The notes below the pieces were generated by a model that searched no databases, was not told the DNA's origin, and saw only the letters and a list, made by a program, of their open reading frames with translations. Below, one piece after another: positions 1 through 9,229 of a stretch of 64,000 nt of DNA. Position 1 is the first letter of the stretch. Every line of letters begins with the position of its first letter. This DNA is from Fundidesulfovibrio soli (lineage in GTDB: Bacteria > Desulfobacterota > Desulfovibrionia > Desulfovibrionales > Desulfovibrionaceae), in the NCBI RefSeq assembly GCF_022808695.1, contig NZ_JAKZKW010000015.1:31177-95176 (forward strand), read 5' to 3'. The position numbers were made by a program, and so were the translations under genes.

Positions 1-74
<74 letters not shown>

Positions 75-156
75 GACCGTTTTCAGGCTCTATCCCCTTG
101 CCCCGGCCCGCCAGGGGGGGTAACAGGGAGCGTAATCGCAACCTTGGAGGTTCGGA

Positions 157-1080
157 ATGGCAGACGCGGCGCGCGCAATGGTGTTGGCCAGCTTCATCGG
201 GGACAGCCTGGCCCTGGGCGTCCACTGGATTTACGACCAGCAGCTCCTGGCCGAGGCTCACGGCCGCGTCGACAGGCTCAAGACCCCTGGGCCAGACTCC
301 TACCACCCGGGCAAGCAGGCAGGAGACTTCACCCACTACGGCGACCAGACCCTGGTGCTGCTCGAGTCCCTGGCGCGGGCCAAGGGCTTCGACCCCGAGG
401 ATTTCTCCCGCGCCTGGCGGGCCCACTTCGAGGGGGGCGCCCCCAGCTACGTGGACCGCGCCACCCGCAACACCCTGACCCAGCTGGCCGCCGGGTGGGA
501 ATACGGCGACGCGGGCTCGATTTCCGACGAGCTGGCCGGGGCTGCGCGCATCGCCCCGCTGGTCTATCTGCTGCACCATGACGAGGAGGCGCTCGTGGCC
601 GCCTGCCGCCGCCAGACCACCATGACCCACAACAACTCCAAGGTGGCGGACTCTGCCGAGTTCTTCGCCCGCACCACGGCAGCCGTCCTGGGCGGGACGC
701 CCCCCCGAGATGCCATGGCCCGGGCTCTCGAGGGCAGGCTGCCCGGCTCCCCGCTGCACCAGTGGTTCGCCGACGCCCAGGACCAGGCTGGCACGGATTG
801 CCTCACCGCCATCTACAGGTTCGGCCAGAGCTGCCACATCGACGGCGCGTTCCAGGCCACGGCGCAGGTGATCCTGCGCCACCAGGACTCCCCGGCCGAA
901 GCCCTGGTGGACTCCGCCATGGCCGGTGGCGATTCCGCCGCGCGCAACATGATCATCGGTATGGTCCTGGGGGCCTGGCGCGGGCTGGAGGCCCTGCCCC
1001 CGCACTGGCTGGAGGCGCTCAAGGCGCGCGGGAGGATCGAGGCCCTGTTGGACGAGTTGGACGCCGCATCAATGGCCTGA
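157..1080 (+). CDS. ADP-ribosylglycohydrolase family protein
   Basis: A 307-residue protein of the DraG/ARH fold, whose members hydrolyse ADP-ribose linkages on proteins or small molecules in the cytoplasm using Mg ions. The N-terminal block GDSLALGVHW matches the family's first metal motif (usually GDAxGxxxE). Around residue 65 YGDQT stands where TDDT is usual, and near residue 252 GGDSAARNMIIGMVLGA stands where GGDTDT is usual, so part of the acidic metal ligand set is changed. The start has a good ribosome binding site (TTGGAGG, 143-149). It is monocistronic, ending at a strong terminator. It may be a divergent hydrolase with a different substrate; family membership is firm, activity is not. 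Confidence 0.82.
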   Translation: MADAARAMVLASFIGDSLALGVHWIYDQQLLAEAHGRVDRLKTPGPDSYHPGKQAGDFTHYGDQTLVLLESLARAKGFDPEDFSRAWRAHFEGGAPSYVDRATRNTLTQLAAGWEYGDAGSISDELAGAARIAPLVYLLHHDEEALVAACRRQTTMTHNNSKVADSAEFFARTTAAVLGGTPPRDAMARALEGRLPGSPLHQWFADAQDQAGTDCLTAIYRFGQSCHIDGAFQATAQVILRHQDSPAEALVDSAMAGGDSAARNMIIGMVLGAWRGLEALPPHWLEALKARGRIEALLDELDAASMA

Positions 1081-1104
1081 TTCCGGCATCTTCATCACAA
1101 GATG

Positions 1105-1135
1105 AAAGCCCCGCGCACGGTTGTGCGCGGGGCTT
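1105..1135 (+). terminator. Rho-independent terminator
   Basis: Perfect hairpin: AAGCCCCGCGCAC paired with GTGCGCGGGGCTT around a short loop, followed by CTTGTT. It lies 25 bp after the ADP-ribosylglycohydrolase stop and could also serve the converging minus-strand gene that ends at 1168. Confidence 0.8.
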
Positions 1136-1167
1136 CTTGTTCCGTCAGGTATTCTCCGGCCGGACCG

Positions 1168-1944
1168 CTAGTAGGCGTAGGGCTCCTCGGGGTGCCACTC
1201 GTACATCATGCCCATGCCGGGAGGGGTCTCCGTCTCGATGAGCGTGGCCGCGATCCGGTACTCCTCCTGCACGGAGGAGAAGGCCGAGCCGCCGAGGGTT
1301 TCGCCGGTCTCGGGCCTGGGGCGGTCCATGCGATCGAGCTTTCCGTAGGCCACCACCCAGGCCCCGTTCTCCGGCAATTTTTCGCCCTTGGCCGGACGCA
1401 CCCGGAAGCCCACGGCGGTGGAATCCGCGTAGCAGCAGTAGAGGGCCACCCGGTAGAGCACGAACTCGCCCTCGGCATCCAGTTCGGGCGCGCGGCGAAC
1501 GAAGCCGCGCACGGCGTAATCCAGGCCGATGAGCTCCGGCCGGGGCTTGCCCACGATGTCGTACAGCTCTCCCAGGTTGATGCGGATGTACTCCACGCCG
1601 CGTTTTTTCACGCGCGGTTCCAGGGGCGTCTGCGCCTCCCGCATGGCCTGGGCCTCCACGCCCATCTTCTCGGTGCCCTCGCGTACGGCCAGCGCGCTCA
1701 CCACGCACAGGGCCAGCGTGAACACGTACAGCCCGGCGCGCAGCCAGGCGGCCCTGGGCGAGGGGCGCCACAATCCGTAGACGCCCAGCAGGGCCAGAGC
1801 ACCCGCGGCGGCCCAGGTGAAGGCCCTGAAGCGCGGATTGAGATACATCCAGTAGTCGCCGCCCAGCAGCAGCCAGACCATGAACCCGGCCAGGCCGAGC
1901 AGGCACAGCGATTCCACCGTGGCGGGCAGTTTGCGCGGCGTCAT
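1168..1944 (-). CDS. TIGR03943 family protein (YcgQ-like permease partner)
   Basis: A 258-residue protein with two or three N-terminal membrane segments (about residues 11-90) and a soluble, probably exported C-terminal domain. Paired with a UPF0718 permease, as here, this is the TIGR03943/UPF0703 (DUF1980) family, e.g. B. subtilis YcgQ beside YcgR. The C-terminal part has conserved-looking stretches YIRINLGELYDIVGKP and ALYCCYADSTAVGFRV. Its ATG overlaps the permease stop by 4 bp (ATGA, 1941-1944), so the two are translationally coupled and probably work as one membrane complex. In B. subtilis the pair is Zur-regulated; a zur-znu locus lies 3 kb away, but no copy of the local Zur palindrome is visible before this operon. 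Substrate unknown. Confidence 0.75.
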   Translation of the reverse strand: MTPRKLPATVESLCLLGLAGFMVWLLLGGDYWMYLNPRFRAFTWAAAGALALLGVYGLWRPSPRAAWLRAGLYVFTLALCVVSALAVREGTEKMGVEAQAMREAQTPLEPRVKKRGVEYIRINLGELYDIVGKPRPELIGLDYAVRGFVRRAPELDAEGEFVLYRVALYCCYADSTAVGFRVRPAKGEKLPENGAWVVAYGKLDRMDRPRPETGETLGGSAFSSVQEEYRIAATLIETETPPGMGMMYEWHPEEPYAY

Positions 1945-2915
1945 TGCGGCCCCCAGAGCTTCAAGGCCGCTCCCAGCAGCATGCAGATTGAAAAGACCAG
2001 GACCACGGGCACGAGCACCAGCAGCTTGATGACCCTGTACCGGAAAGCCCCCTGCCACATGAGCACGAGCTTGACGTCCAGCACCGGCCCCAGGGCCAGG
2101 AAGGCCAGCCGGGCGGCCAGGGGAAAGCCCGATAAGGATGCCGCCACGAAGGCGTCGGCCTGGGAGCACAGGGAGAGCAGCACGGCCAGGCCCATCATGC
2201 CCACCACCGAGAGCATCAGGTCGCCCTGCATCAGGCTCACGAAGCCCGCCGGAACGAAGGTCTTGAATGCCGCCGCCACCATGGCCCCCAGAATGAGGAT
2301 GCGGAACATGTCCAGGAAGTCCCCCTGGGCGTGGCGCAGGGCGTGCTCCAGCCGGGAGCCCAGGCTTGGCCCCTTGAGCGCCGAGAGGGGCGCGGCGTCG
2401 GCAAGGGAGCCGAACAGCCCCCCGGCGGCAGTCGCGGGTTCGTCGCCGCAGCCGCAGGCGGCCCCGGGCGCGGCGCCGGGCAGCAGGATGTCCTCCGGGG
2501 CCTTGTTGCGCAGGCAGAACCCTATTGCGACGGCCACGGCTGCCACAAGGGCGCAGCGCAGGGCCACCACGGTCAGGTCCCCCTGGAAGGCCACGAAGGT
2601 GGAGGCCAGCACCACCGGGTTGATGACCGGCCCGGCCAGCATGAAGGTCATGGCCGTGGCCGGGGGCACGCCCTTGGCGATGAGGCGGCGCACCAGGGGC
2701 ACGATGCCGCATTCGCAGCAGGGCATCATCAGCCCGAGCACCGTGCCGGCCAGCACGCCCGCCAGGGGGGAGCGGGGCATGAGCCGCTCGATCCAGTCCC
2801 TGGAGGCGAACACCTCGAACAGGCCCGAGGCCAGCGCCCCCAGAAGCAGAAACGGCGCGGCCTCCAGCAGGATGGCCACGCAGATCTGGGCGAAGATCTG
2901 AAAGGATTCGTACAT
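1941..2915 (-). CDS. UPF0718 permease (YcgR/ArsP family)
   Basis: A 324-residue polytopic membrane protein of COG0701. It has eight or so hydrophobic segments, the signature PCCECGIVPLVRRL near residue 62, and a second conserved block LSLCSQADAFVAASL. A cytoplasmic loop CGCGDEPA (about residues 150-160) may bind metal. Relatives include ArsP (organoarsenical efflux) and YcgR (Zur regulon of Bacillus). The start at 2915 gives the usual MYESFQIF N terminus; an upstream extension to 3005 would add a hydrophilic, poorly conserved leader and cover the palindrome at 2972-3005. First gene of a two-gene operon. The transported species cannot be told from the sequence. Confidence 0.8.
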   Translation of the reverse strand: MYESFQIFAQICVAILLEAAPFLLLGALASGLFEVFASRDWIERLMPRSPLAGVLAGTVLGLMMPCCECGIVPLVRRLIAKGVPPATAMTFMLAGPVINPVVLASTFVAFQGDLTVVALRCALVAAVAVAIGFCLRNKAPEDILLPGAAPGAACGCGDEPATAAGGLFGSLADAAPLSALKGPSLGSRLEHALRHAQGDFLDMFRILILGAMVAAAFKTFVPAGFVSLMQGDLMLSVVGMMGLAVLLSLCSQADAFVAASLSGFPLAARLAFLALGPVLDVKLVLMWQGAFRYRVIKLLVLVPVVLVFSICMLLGAALKLWGPQ

Positions 2916-2971
2916 GTTGGGGGACTGCTCCGGGGGCCTCAGCGCGCGGCGAGAGGGGTGAAACGTACGCC

Positions 2972-3005
2972 TTGTATTACATGTACGGCAGTATCTGTCA
3001 TACAA
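2972..3005. promoter_or_regulatory. Candidate operator palindrome upstream of permease operon
   Basis: TTGTATTAC (2972-2980) and GTCATACAA (2997-3005) form an inverted repeat matching at 8 of 9 positions with 16 bp between. It lies 57 bp before the permease start. A second short palindrome, AAACCG/CGGTTT (3015-3032), follows. The arms resemble NikR half-sites but the spacing does not fit. Regulator unknown. Confidence 0.4.
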
Positions 3006-3081
3006 ATCACAGCCAAACCGCTACAACGGTTTCAGGCACAACGCAAAGCCGGGGCCGGCGGTTGTGCGCCCGAGGCAGCCG

Positions 3082-3909
3082 TTAGAAGCGGTATTGCTTG
3101 TTGTCCTTGGAGAAATCCATTTCGGTCAGGCCGGAGTTGGGCTTCAGGTTTTTGTAGATGTATTCCTCCTGAAGTTCGCCCTTGTCGTCGTAGCAGGCGA
3201 TGCCCACGGGCAGCAGGAACTCCTTGTCCACGTGGAAGACGATGCGCGATGTGTAGTACTGGCGCCCCTCGTTCGATTTGAACTTGGCCTCGACCACGGT
3301 GGCTGGGCGGCCGTCGAACTGGTCGTCGGCCATCTTGACGATCTCCATGTCGCCGTTCTCGTGGGCCTTGGGGATGTTCTTGTTCATCACGTCCAGGATG
3401 AACCCGAAGCCGACCTCGGTGATGGGGTGGCGGCTCTCGCGCATGAGCGCGGAGCTCCTCGGGCTGAAGGACCAGGTCGCAAGGCCCAGCAGGCCGTCAC
3501 AACGGGCCAGCACCTTGTTGTTGTACTCCCCCTCGACGTAGAGGGCTTCCTTGGCCTCGCCCATCCATTTCATGTAGACCTTGAAGGGCTTCTGGAACTT
3601 GAGCTCGATGTGGTCGTCCCGGAACATCTTGTTGCCGACCTTCTCCTGCTTCTGGAAGGTGGCGGTGAAGTCCTTGAGAGAGGCGTAGCTGGATTTCATC
3701 CTGTCCAACAGGGCGAGCAGGGCCTTGCTGCGGTCCGGCGCGACCGTGGCCGCGGGCTTGGGGGCTTCCAAAGTCGCCTCGGGCGCGGGTGCGGCGGCGG
3801 CCTCCGCGCCGTCCTGGGCGGCCCTGGCCGGAAGGGCCGCGAGCGTCAGCGCCAGGCCCAGGAGCAGCGCCGCGAGCAGCACGGACAACCGGGTGGCGGG
3901 GCAGGTCAT
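3082..3909 (-). CDS. Exported DUF1571 family protein
   Basis: A 275-residue protein whose first 30 residues form a clear signal peptide ending ARA-A, then an Ala/Pro-rich linker to about residue 60. The rest matches DUF1571 (PF07608): LLDRMKSSYASLKDFTATF, the basic QKQEKVG stretch, LKFQKPFKVYMKWMGE and RHPITEVGFGFILD. The fold is thought to be LolA-like, suggesting binding of lipid or another hydrophobic ligand in the periplasm; no function is established. The start at 3909 is chosen because AAGGA precedes it and it begins the signal peptide; a longer start at 3990 has neither. Monocistronic. Confidence 0.75.
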   Translation of the reverse strand: MTCPATRLSVLLAALLLGLALTLAALPARAAQDGAEAAAAPAPEATLEAPKPAATVAPDRSKALLALLDRMKSSYASLKDFTATFQKQEKVGNKMFRDDHIELKFQKPFKVYMKWMGEAKEALYVEGEYNNKVLARCDGLLGLATWSFSPRSSALMRESRHPITEVGFGFILDVMNKNIPKAHENGDMEIVKMADDQFDGRPATVVEAKFKSNEGRQYYTSRIVFHVDKEFLLPVGIACYDDKGELQEEYIYKNLKPNSGLTEMDFSKDNKQYRF

Positions 3910-4328
3910 GATTCCTTCGCGCAGGGTCCCCTCCACGGGGCGAATCCTGCCGTTGTATCGGGCACTGGTTTTCTGACAGTGCTGCTTCATGCTGTGATCC
4001 TCTGAGTGATGACGTTTCCGGAATAGGCCTGGTTACCAAAGGCCGAATGCGCAAGCGTTTTCTTGCCGCCTGCGTCCGCCTGTTCATGTCGCTGCCCCCG
4101 TGCCGCGCCTTGCGGCGCGGGTCGTCCGGCCCGTGGGCGTGTCGCTTATGCCGGTTGCTTGAGCTTGTCCACCGGGGGCATTCATAAGATATAAGGCCGG
4201 AAAAATGGGATGGCTAGCGGGAGGGGCCAGGCAGCCCCTCCCGAAGTGCGTCACCTTGAGTAGCCGCAGGAGTCGGTAGTGGACGAAGCGCCTGTAAAAT
4301 CAAGCCCATGCGACAGTGATTCGGGCAA
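3910..4328. other. Intergenic region with a 9-bp stem hairpin
   Basis: No credible gene. A perfect hairpin GGGAGGGGC/GCCCCTCCC with a 6-nt loop occupies 4219-4242, downstream of the aldolase gene. On the minus strand it is followed about 13 nt later by TTTTT, so it is a possible but atypical terminator for the aldolase. The rest shows no clear promoter or repeat. Confidence 0.45.
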
Positions 4329-5384
<1,056 letters not shown>

Positions 5385-5470
5385 GAGCGTCTCCTGCTGG
5401 TGGGGATTTCAAGCCTCCATGTACTCCGAGGCATACCCACGGGCAACGAAAATCCTTCCCGGAACCGACC

Positions 5471-5890
5471 TCAGCCGCCCGCGCCCGTGCGGCAGCGCTG
5501 GCAGGTGCCGTCCAGGCGCACGCTCACGTGGCTCACGCCGGGCACATGGGTGCCCACGCTCACGGCGTCCTGCTCCAGGCAGTAGAGCCTGCGGCAGCTC
5601 AGGCAGTAGAAATGGTGATGGTCCGGGTGGGCTGGCCCGGCGGCGCAGTAGCGGACGCTGCCGTCCCCGGCCTCGTGGCGGGTGGCCAGCCCGGCCTGGA
5701 GGAGCGTCTCCAGGGTGCGGTAGAGGCTCACCTTGTCCGCCGGGGCCTCGCGGCGCAGCAGTTCGAGCAGGGCGGGCGCGCCCTGGGCCTCGCTTTCGCC
5801 CAGCAAGGCCGAGAGCACCCGCAGGCGCATGGGCGTGGCCTTGAGGCCGCCGCCCTCCAGCAGGCGCGCGGGATCGCAGGAGCCGCACAT
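5471..5890 (-). CDS. zur: Fur family regulator, probably Zur
   Basis: A 139-residue Fur-family repressor. The N-terminal winged helix (ATPMRLRVLSALLGES, VSLYRTLETLLQAGLA) is followed by a dimerisation domain with DHHHFYCLSCRRLYCLE and a final CQRC, giving the two CxxC structural zinc pairs. Its ATG overlaps the znuB stop (TGATG), making it the last gene of znuACB-zur; this placement is the main reason to call it the zinc sensor Zur rather than Fur or PerR. It should bind the palindrome at 8445-8461 and repress the locus when zinc is plentiful, including its own gene. Confidence 0.85.
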   Translation of the reverse strand: MCGSCDPARLLEGGGLKATPMRLRVLSALLGESEAQGAPALLELLRREAPADKVSLYRTLETLLQAGLATRHEAGDGSVRYCAAGPAHPDHHHFYCLSCRRLYCLEQDAVSVGTHVPGVSHVSVRLDGTCQRCRTGAGG

Positions 5891-6693
5891 CAGGCGCGCC
5901 TGCCCTTGAAGCCTTGGCTGGCGAAGAAGCACACCGTGGCCACCGCGATGATGCTCGCGCCCGAGGTCAGGTCGAAGGCGTAGGAGAGGGCCAGGCCGCA
6001 CAGGCAGAAGAACATGGAGTAGAGGGCGGATGTGACCATCATCCCGCCAAGGGAGCGCCCGCCGCGCTCGGCCAGGTAGGGCGGAATGGTCAGCAGGGCG
6101 ATCACCAGGATCAGGCCCACCACCCGGATGATCATCACGATGGACACCGCGATCATGCAGAGCATGGCCAGATGCAGGAGCTTGACCGGCACGCCGCGCA
6201 GCCCGGCGAACTCCGGGTCGAAGCTCATGGCCAGAAAGCCCCGGTAGCCGAAGGCCACCACGACGGCCAGCAGCGCGTCCAGCCCGGCCATGAGCCACAG
6301 GTCGGACTGGGGCACCGAGAGGATGGACCCGAACAGGAAGCTCATGAGGTCCACGTTGTAGCCGTGGGTCAGGTCCATGAGGATGATGCCGAAGGCCATG
6401 CCCGCGGCCCAAAGCACGCCCACCACGGTGTCGGCCCGCTCCCGCCGCCCGAAGGTCACTTTGGCCATGAGCGCGGCCACGCCCAGGGAGAAGGCCACCG
6501 TCACCGGCAGCACGGGCAGGCCCAGGAAGAAGGCCAGGCCCACGCCGCCGTAGGCCGCGTGGGAGATGCCCCCCGCCACGAACACCACCCGGTTGACCAC
6601 CACCAGCGTGCCGATGATCCCGCAGGCCACGCTGGCCAGCAGCCCGGCCATGAGCGCGTTGCGCATGAAATCGTAGGAGAGGATGTCGATCAC
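5890..6693 (-). CDS. znuB: Zinc ABC transporter permease ZnuB
   Basis: A 267-residue ABC-3 family membrane protein with about eight hydrophobic segments, the permease of a zinc (or manganese) uptake system in the inner membrane. Typical blocks are GGISHAAYGGVGLAF near the N terminus and RVVGLILVIALLTIPPYLA, which contacts the ATPase. It starts with GTG at 6693, overlapping the znuC stop by 4 bp (GTGA), and its own stop overlaps zur. Translation of the three genes is therefore tightly coupled. Confidence 0.9.
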   Translation of the reverse strand: MIDILSYDFMRNALMAGLLASVACGIIGTLVVVNRVVFVAGGISHAAYGGVGLAFFLGLPVLPVTVAFSLGVAALMAKVTFGRRERADTVVGVLWAAGMAFGIILMDLTHGYNVDLMSFLFGSILSVPQSDLWLMAGLDALLAVVVAFGYRGFLAMSFDPEFAGLRGVPVKLLHLAMLCMIAVSIVMIIRVVGLILVIALLTIPPYLAERGGRSLGGMMVTSALYSMFFCLCGLALSYAFDLTSGASIIAVATVCFFASQGFKGRRA

Positions 6694-7481
6694 GGCTTGA
6701 CCTCGTGCGGGGCCAGCACCCTGTGGGGGATGCCGTGGGCGATCATCTCCACGGGGCAGCCGTGGGGGCCGCACTGGTACATCATGCCGAACATCTCCGG
6801 CGTGACCTCGGGCCTGGGGTGGAAGTGCACGGTGCGGTTGATGCAGGCCACGCAGGTCACGTGACGCGAGATCACGGAGAGGTCGTGGCTGACCAGCACC
6901 ACGGTCAGGCTCTTGGCCAGCTCGCCCAGCAGCTCCTGCAGGGAGGCGCGGCCTTCGGGGTCCACGCTGGCGGTGGGCTCGTCCAGCAGGAGCATCCGGG
7001 GCTCCCCGGCCAGGGCCCGGGCGATGAACACGCGCTGGCGCTGGCCGCCGGAGAGGTCGGACAGGGGCCTGTCCGCCAGGTGGGCCACGCCCACGCGCTC
7101 CAGGCACTCCATGGCCTTGTCCCTGTCGCGGCGGGGCCAGCAGGGCCACCAGGAGCGGGAGTCCAGCCGCCCGAGCAGCGCGGTTTGCAGCACGGAGATG
7201 GGAAAGTTGCGGCCGTGCGTCGTGAGCTGCGGCATGTAGCCCACGAGGCGGGCGGCCTGCGAGGGCTCCTGCCCCAGCACGCGCACCGTGCCCGCGGTGG
7301 GCTGCTCCAGCCCCAGCAGGAGCTTGAGCAGCGTGGTCTTGCCGCCGCCGTTGGGGCCGAGCACGGCCAGGTATTCGCCCCCGGCCACGCTCAGGTCCAG
7401 CCCTTCGAGCACGGGCGGGCCGTCGTAGCCGAAGCTCAGGCCCTTGAGTTCGATGGCGGGTTGCTGCATGGGGCTGTTCAT
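6690..7481 (-). CDS. znuC: Zinc ABC transporter ATPase ZnuC
   Basis: A 263-residue ABC ATPase energising ZnuB. Walker A GPNGGGKTT (about 42-50), signature LSGGQRQR (about 141), Walker B MLLLDEPTA, and H-loop VSHD are all intact. The C-terminal tail is rich in Cys and His (TCVACINRTVHFHP, QCGPHGCPVE), a feature of metal-specific members of the family. A second in-frame ATG at 7469 is an alternative start; AAGGA fits neither perfectly. Lies 36 bp downstream of znuA. Confidence 0.92.
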   Translation of the reverse strand: MNSPMQQPAIELKGLSFGYDGPPVLEGLDLSVAGGEYLAVLGPNGGGKTTLLKLLLGLEQPTAGTVRVLGQEPSQAARLVGYMPQLTTHGRNFPISVLQTALLGRLDSRSWWPCWPRRDRDKAMECLERVGVAHLADRPLSDLSGGQRQRVFIARALAGEPRMLLLDEPTASVDPEGRASLQELLGELAKSLTVVLVSHDLSVISRHVTCVACINRTVHFHPRPEVTPEMFGMMYQCGPHGCPVEMIAHGIPHRVLAPHEVKP

Positions 7482-7517
7482 CCTTGGTTCGGGTGCGGGC
7501 GGGCCGCTACAGAGCCT

Positions 7518-8414
7518 CTACCGGGCGGCTTCCCTGAAGGCCTTGGCCACCTGGAGCAGGTTGGCGGCCCAGTCCTCGGCCAGGTCGTCGGCCACGGCCA
7601 GGGTGGCCCCGATGCCCTCGGCCACGGTCTGCGCCGCCTTGCGGGAGAACTGCGGCTGCACGAAGACCACCTTCACCCCCTTCTTGCGGGATTCGTCGAT
7701 GATCTTGCGAAGGATCCTCGGCCCAGGCTCCCTGCCTCCCACTTCGATGCCCACCTCGCGCAGGCCGTACTCCCTGGCGAAATAGGCCCAGGCCGGGTGG
7801 AAGGCCAGGAAGGAGGCCCCCTCGGGCAGGCCGCGCAAAGCCTCCCGGATGGCGGCGTCCAGGGCGTCGATCTCCCTGTTCAGGGCCGCCAGGTTGGACT
7901 CGTAGGCCTGGGCGTTGGCCGGGTCGGCCTGGATCAGGGCGCGGGCCATGTTGGCGGCCTCCACCTTGGCCAGGCGGGGGGAGGTCCAGGTGTGGGGGTC
8001 TGTCTCCTTGCCGGAGGGGGAGGCCGGCTTGGCGTGCTGGTGCCCAACCTCCTTCTCGTGGCCGTGCTCCTCGAGGGGCAGCAGCTCGATGCCGGCGGTG
8101 GCGTCCACCACGGTCAGCCCCTTGTTGGAGGCGGCCATCCTGGGCAGCCAGACCTGCTCGAACTCGACGCCCTGGGCGAAGTAGAGCCTAGCCCCGGCCA
8201 CCTGGGCCATCTGGCTGGCCTTCGGCTCGAAGGTGTGCGGGTCCGCACCGGGGGAGACCATCACGGAGACCCGAGCCAGCGGCCCGGCCAGCTTCTGGAT
8301 GAAATATTTCTGCGGCGCCACGCTGACCGCAACTTCGAGGGGTGCGGCCTGGGCGGCCACGCCCAGGAGCACGAAGGCCAGCAGGACGAGGATGCCTGCA
8401 AATGCGCGGATCAT
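7518..8414 (-). CDS. znuA: Zinc ABC transporter substrate-binding protein ZnuA
   Basis: A 298-residue cluster A-I (TroA/ZnuA) periplasmic binding protein that delivers zinc to ZnuBC. A signal peptide covers residues 1-23. Metal ligands are visible as His in DPHTFEPKASQM, His in DPHTWTSP and His in FLAFHPAWAYFA, with a C-terminal acidic ligand region. Between them lies a His-rich loop (EEHGHEKEVGHQH, about residues 110-122), a hallmark of zinc-specific members and thought to collect or sense zinc. First gene of znuACB-zur, directly behind the Zur-like palindrome. Confidence 0.93.
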   Translation of the reverse strand: MIRAFAGILVLLAFVLLGVAAQAAPLEVAVSVAPQKYFIQKLAGPLARVSVMVSPGADPHTFEPKASQMAQVAGARLYFAQGVEFEQVWLPRMAASNKGLTVVDATAGIELLPLEEHGHEKEVGHQHAKPASPSGKETDPHTWTSPRLAKVEAANMARALIQADPANAQAYESNLAALNREIDALDAAIREALRGLPEGASFLAFHPAWAYFAREYGLREVGIEVGGREPGPRILRKIIDESRKKGVKVVFVQPQFSRKAAQTVAEGIGATLAVADDLAEDWAANLLQVAKAFREAAR

Positions 8415-8444
8415 CTGAGAACCTCACGTTGGGATGTCCGGGTA

Positions 8445-8461
8445 ATGCAACTTGGTTGCAT
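8445..8461. promoter_or_regulatory. Zur box candidate
   Basis: Perfect 7-3-7 inverted repeat ATGCAAC-TTG-GTTGCAT, 31 bp upstream of znuA and 178 bp upstream of cbiM on the other strand. Fur-family proteins bind such A/T-rich dyads, and a zur gene ends the adjacent operon. Assignment to Zur is inference from context. Confidence 0.7.
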
Positions 8462-8638
8462 CGATGTCAACAAATCCCTTCGAGTCAGGTGCTTTTCCTG
8501 GAGGCACGAATCTGAAAAATGTATGCTTGCCCAAGCAGGCGGCACAGGGTACTGGTCAGGCTCCCGAAGGGGGAAACCCTCGCGGGGCGGTTCCTTCACC
8601 GCAACATTTTCAAGCAAAGCCTCTCCGGACGTATCACC
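8462..8638 (+). other. Leader region of cbiMQO with short palindrome
   Basis: A 177-bp leader between the Zur-like box and cbiM. It holds a perfect palindrome TGCTTG-CC-CAAGCA (8524-8537) and a downstream GC-rich stem-rich stretch. No cobalamin riboswitch B12 box and no convincing NiCo riboswitch core is visible. Control may come from the palindromes. Confidence 0.4.
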
Positions 8639-9229
8639 ATGCACATCTCAGAAGGCATCCTCTCAGCCCCGGTGCTGGCCACGGGCGCGGCCCTGGCCGC
8701 CGTGGGCCTGGGCGTGGGCATCCGCAAGCTGGAGGGGGAGGCCCTGGTGCGCACCGGCGTGCTCTCGGCGGCCTTCTTCGCCGCCAGCCTCGTGCATCTG
8801 CCCCTGGGGCCCGCCAGCGTGCACCTGATCCTCTCCGGGCTCATGGGCGCGCTGCTGGGCTGGGCGGCCTTCCCGGCCATCTTCGTGGGGCTTCTGCTCC
8901 AGGCGCTGCTCTTCCAGTTCGGCGGGCTCACGGTTCTCGGTGTGAACACCGTGGTCATGGGCCTGCCAGCCGCCCTCACTGGGCTGGCCCTGCGCCCGCT
9001 GCTGCGCAAGGGCGGCCCGGCCTTCCCGGTGGCCGCCTTCCTGTGCGGGGCGCTGTCCATCCTTGGCAGCCTGGCGCTGCTCTACACGGCCCTGGTGGCC
9101 AGCGGCGGTGAACTGGCCCTGTTCGCCGGGCTGTTCTTCTGGACGCACCTGGCGCTCATGGGCGTGGAGGGCGTCATCACCCTGCTCATCCTGGGCTTCA
9201 TCAAACGCCTGCGCCCGGAGTACCTGTAG
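8639..9229 (+). CDS. cbiM: ECF transporter substrate component CbiM
   Basis: A 196-residue membrane protein, the S component of a cobalt/nickel-type energy-coupling-factor transporter. It begins MHISEGILS, the family's N-terminal metal-chelating motif (MHIxEG; His2 is a ligand), and has six or so membrane segments. No cbiN gene follows and no fused CbiN-like tail is present, although CbiN normally assists cobalt uptake. Placement opposite znuA, sharing a Zur-like box, allows the alternative that it moves zinc. Stop and the next start are adjacent. Confidence 0.85.
   Translation: MHISEGILSAPVLATGAALAAVGLGVGIRKLEGEALVRTGVLSAAFFAASLVHLPLGPASVHLILSGLMGALLGWAAFPAIFVGLLLQALLFQFGGLTVLGVNTVVMGLPAALTGLALRPLLRKGGPAFPVAAFLCGALSILGSLALLYTALVASGGELALFAGLFFWTHLALMGVEGVITLLILGFIKRLRPEYL

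Noticed and set aside
1102-2901. Long open frame opposite the permease and its partner
   Set aside because: Shadow frame of GC-rich coding sequence; no family features, while the minus-strand frames are recognisable and coupled by an ATGA overlap.
2974-3003. NikR-type site before the permease operon
   Set aside because: Half-sites resemble GTATGA/TCATAC but the spacing is 18 bp rather than 16, and no nickel gene follows.
8462-8638. Cobalamin riboswitch upstream of cbiM
   Set aside because: No B12 box or conserved core could be found, only a short palindrome and GC-rich stems.
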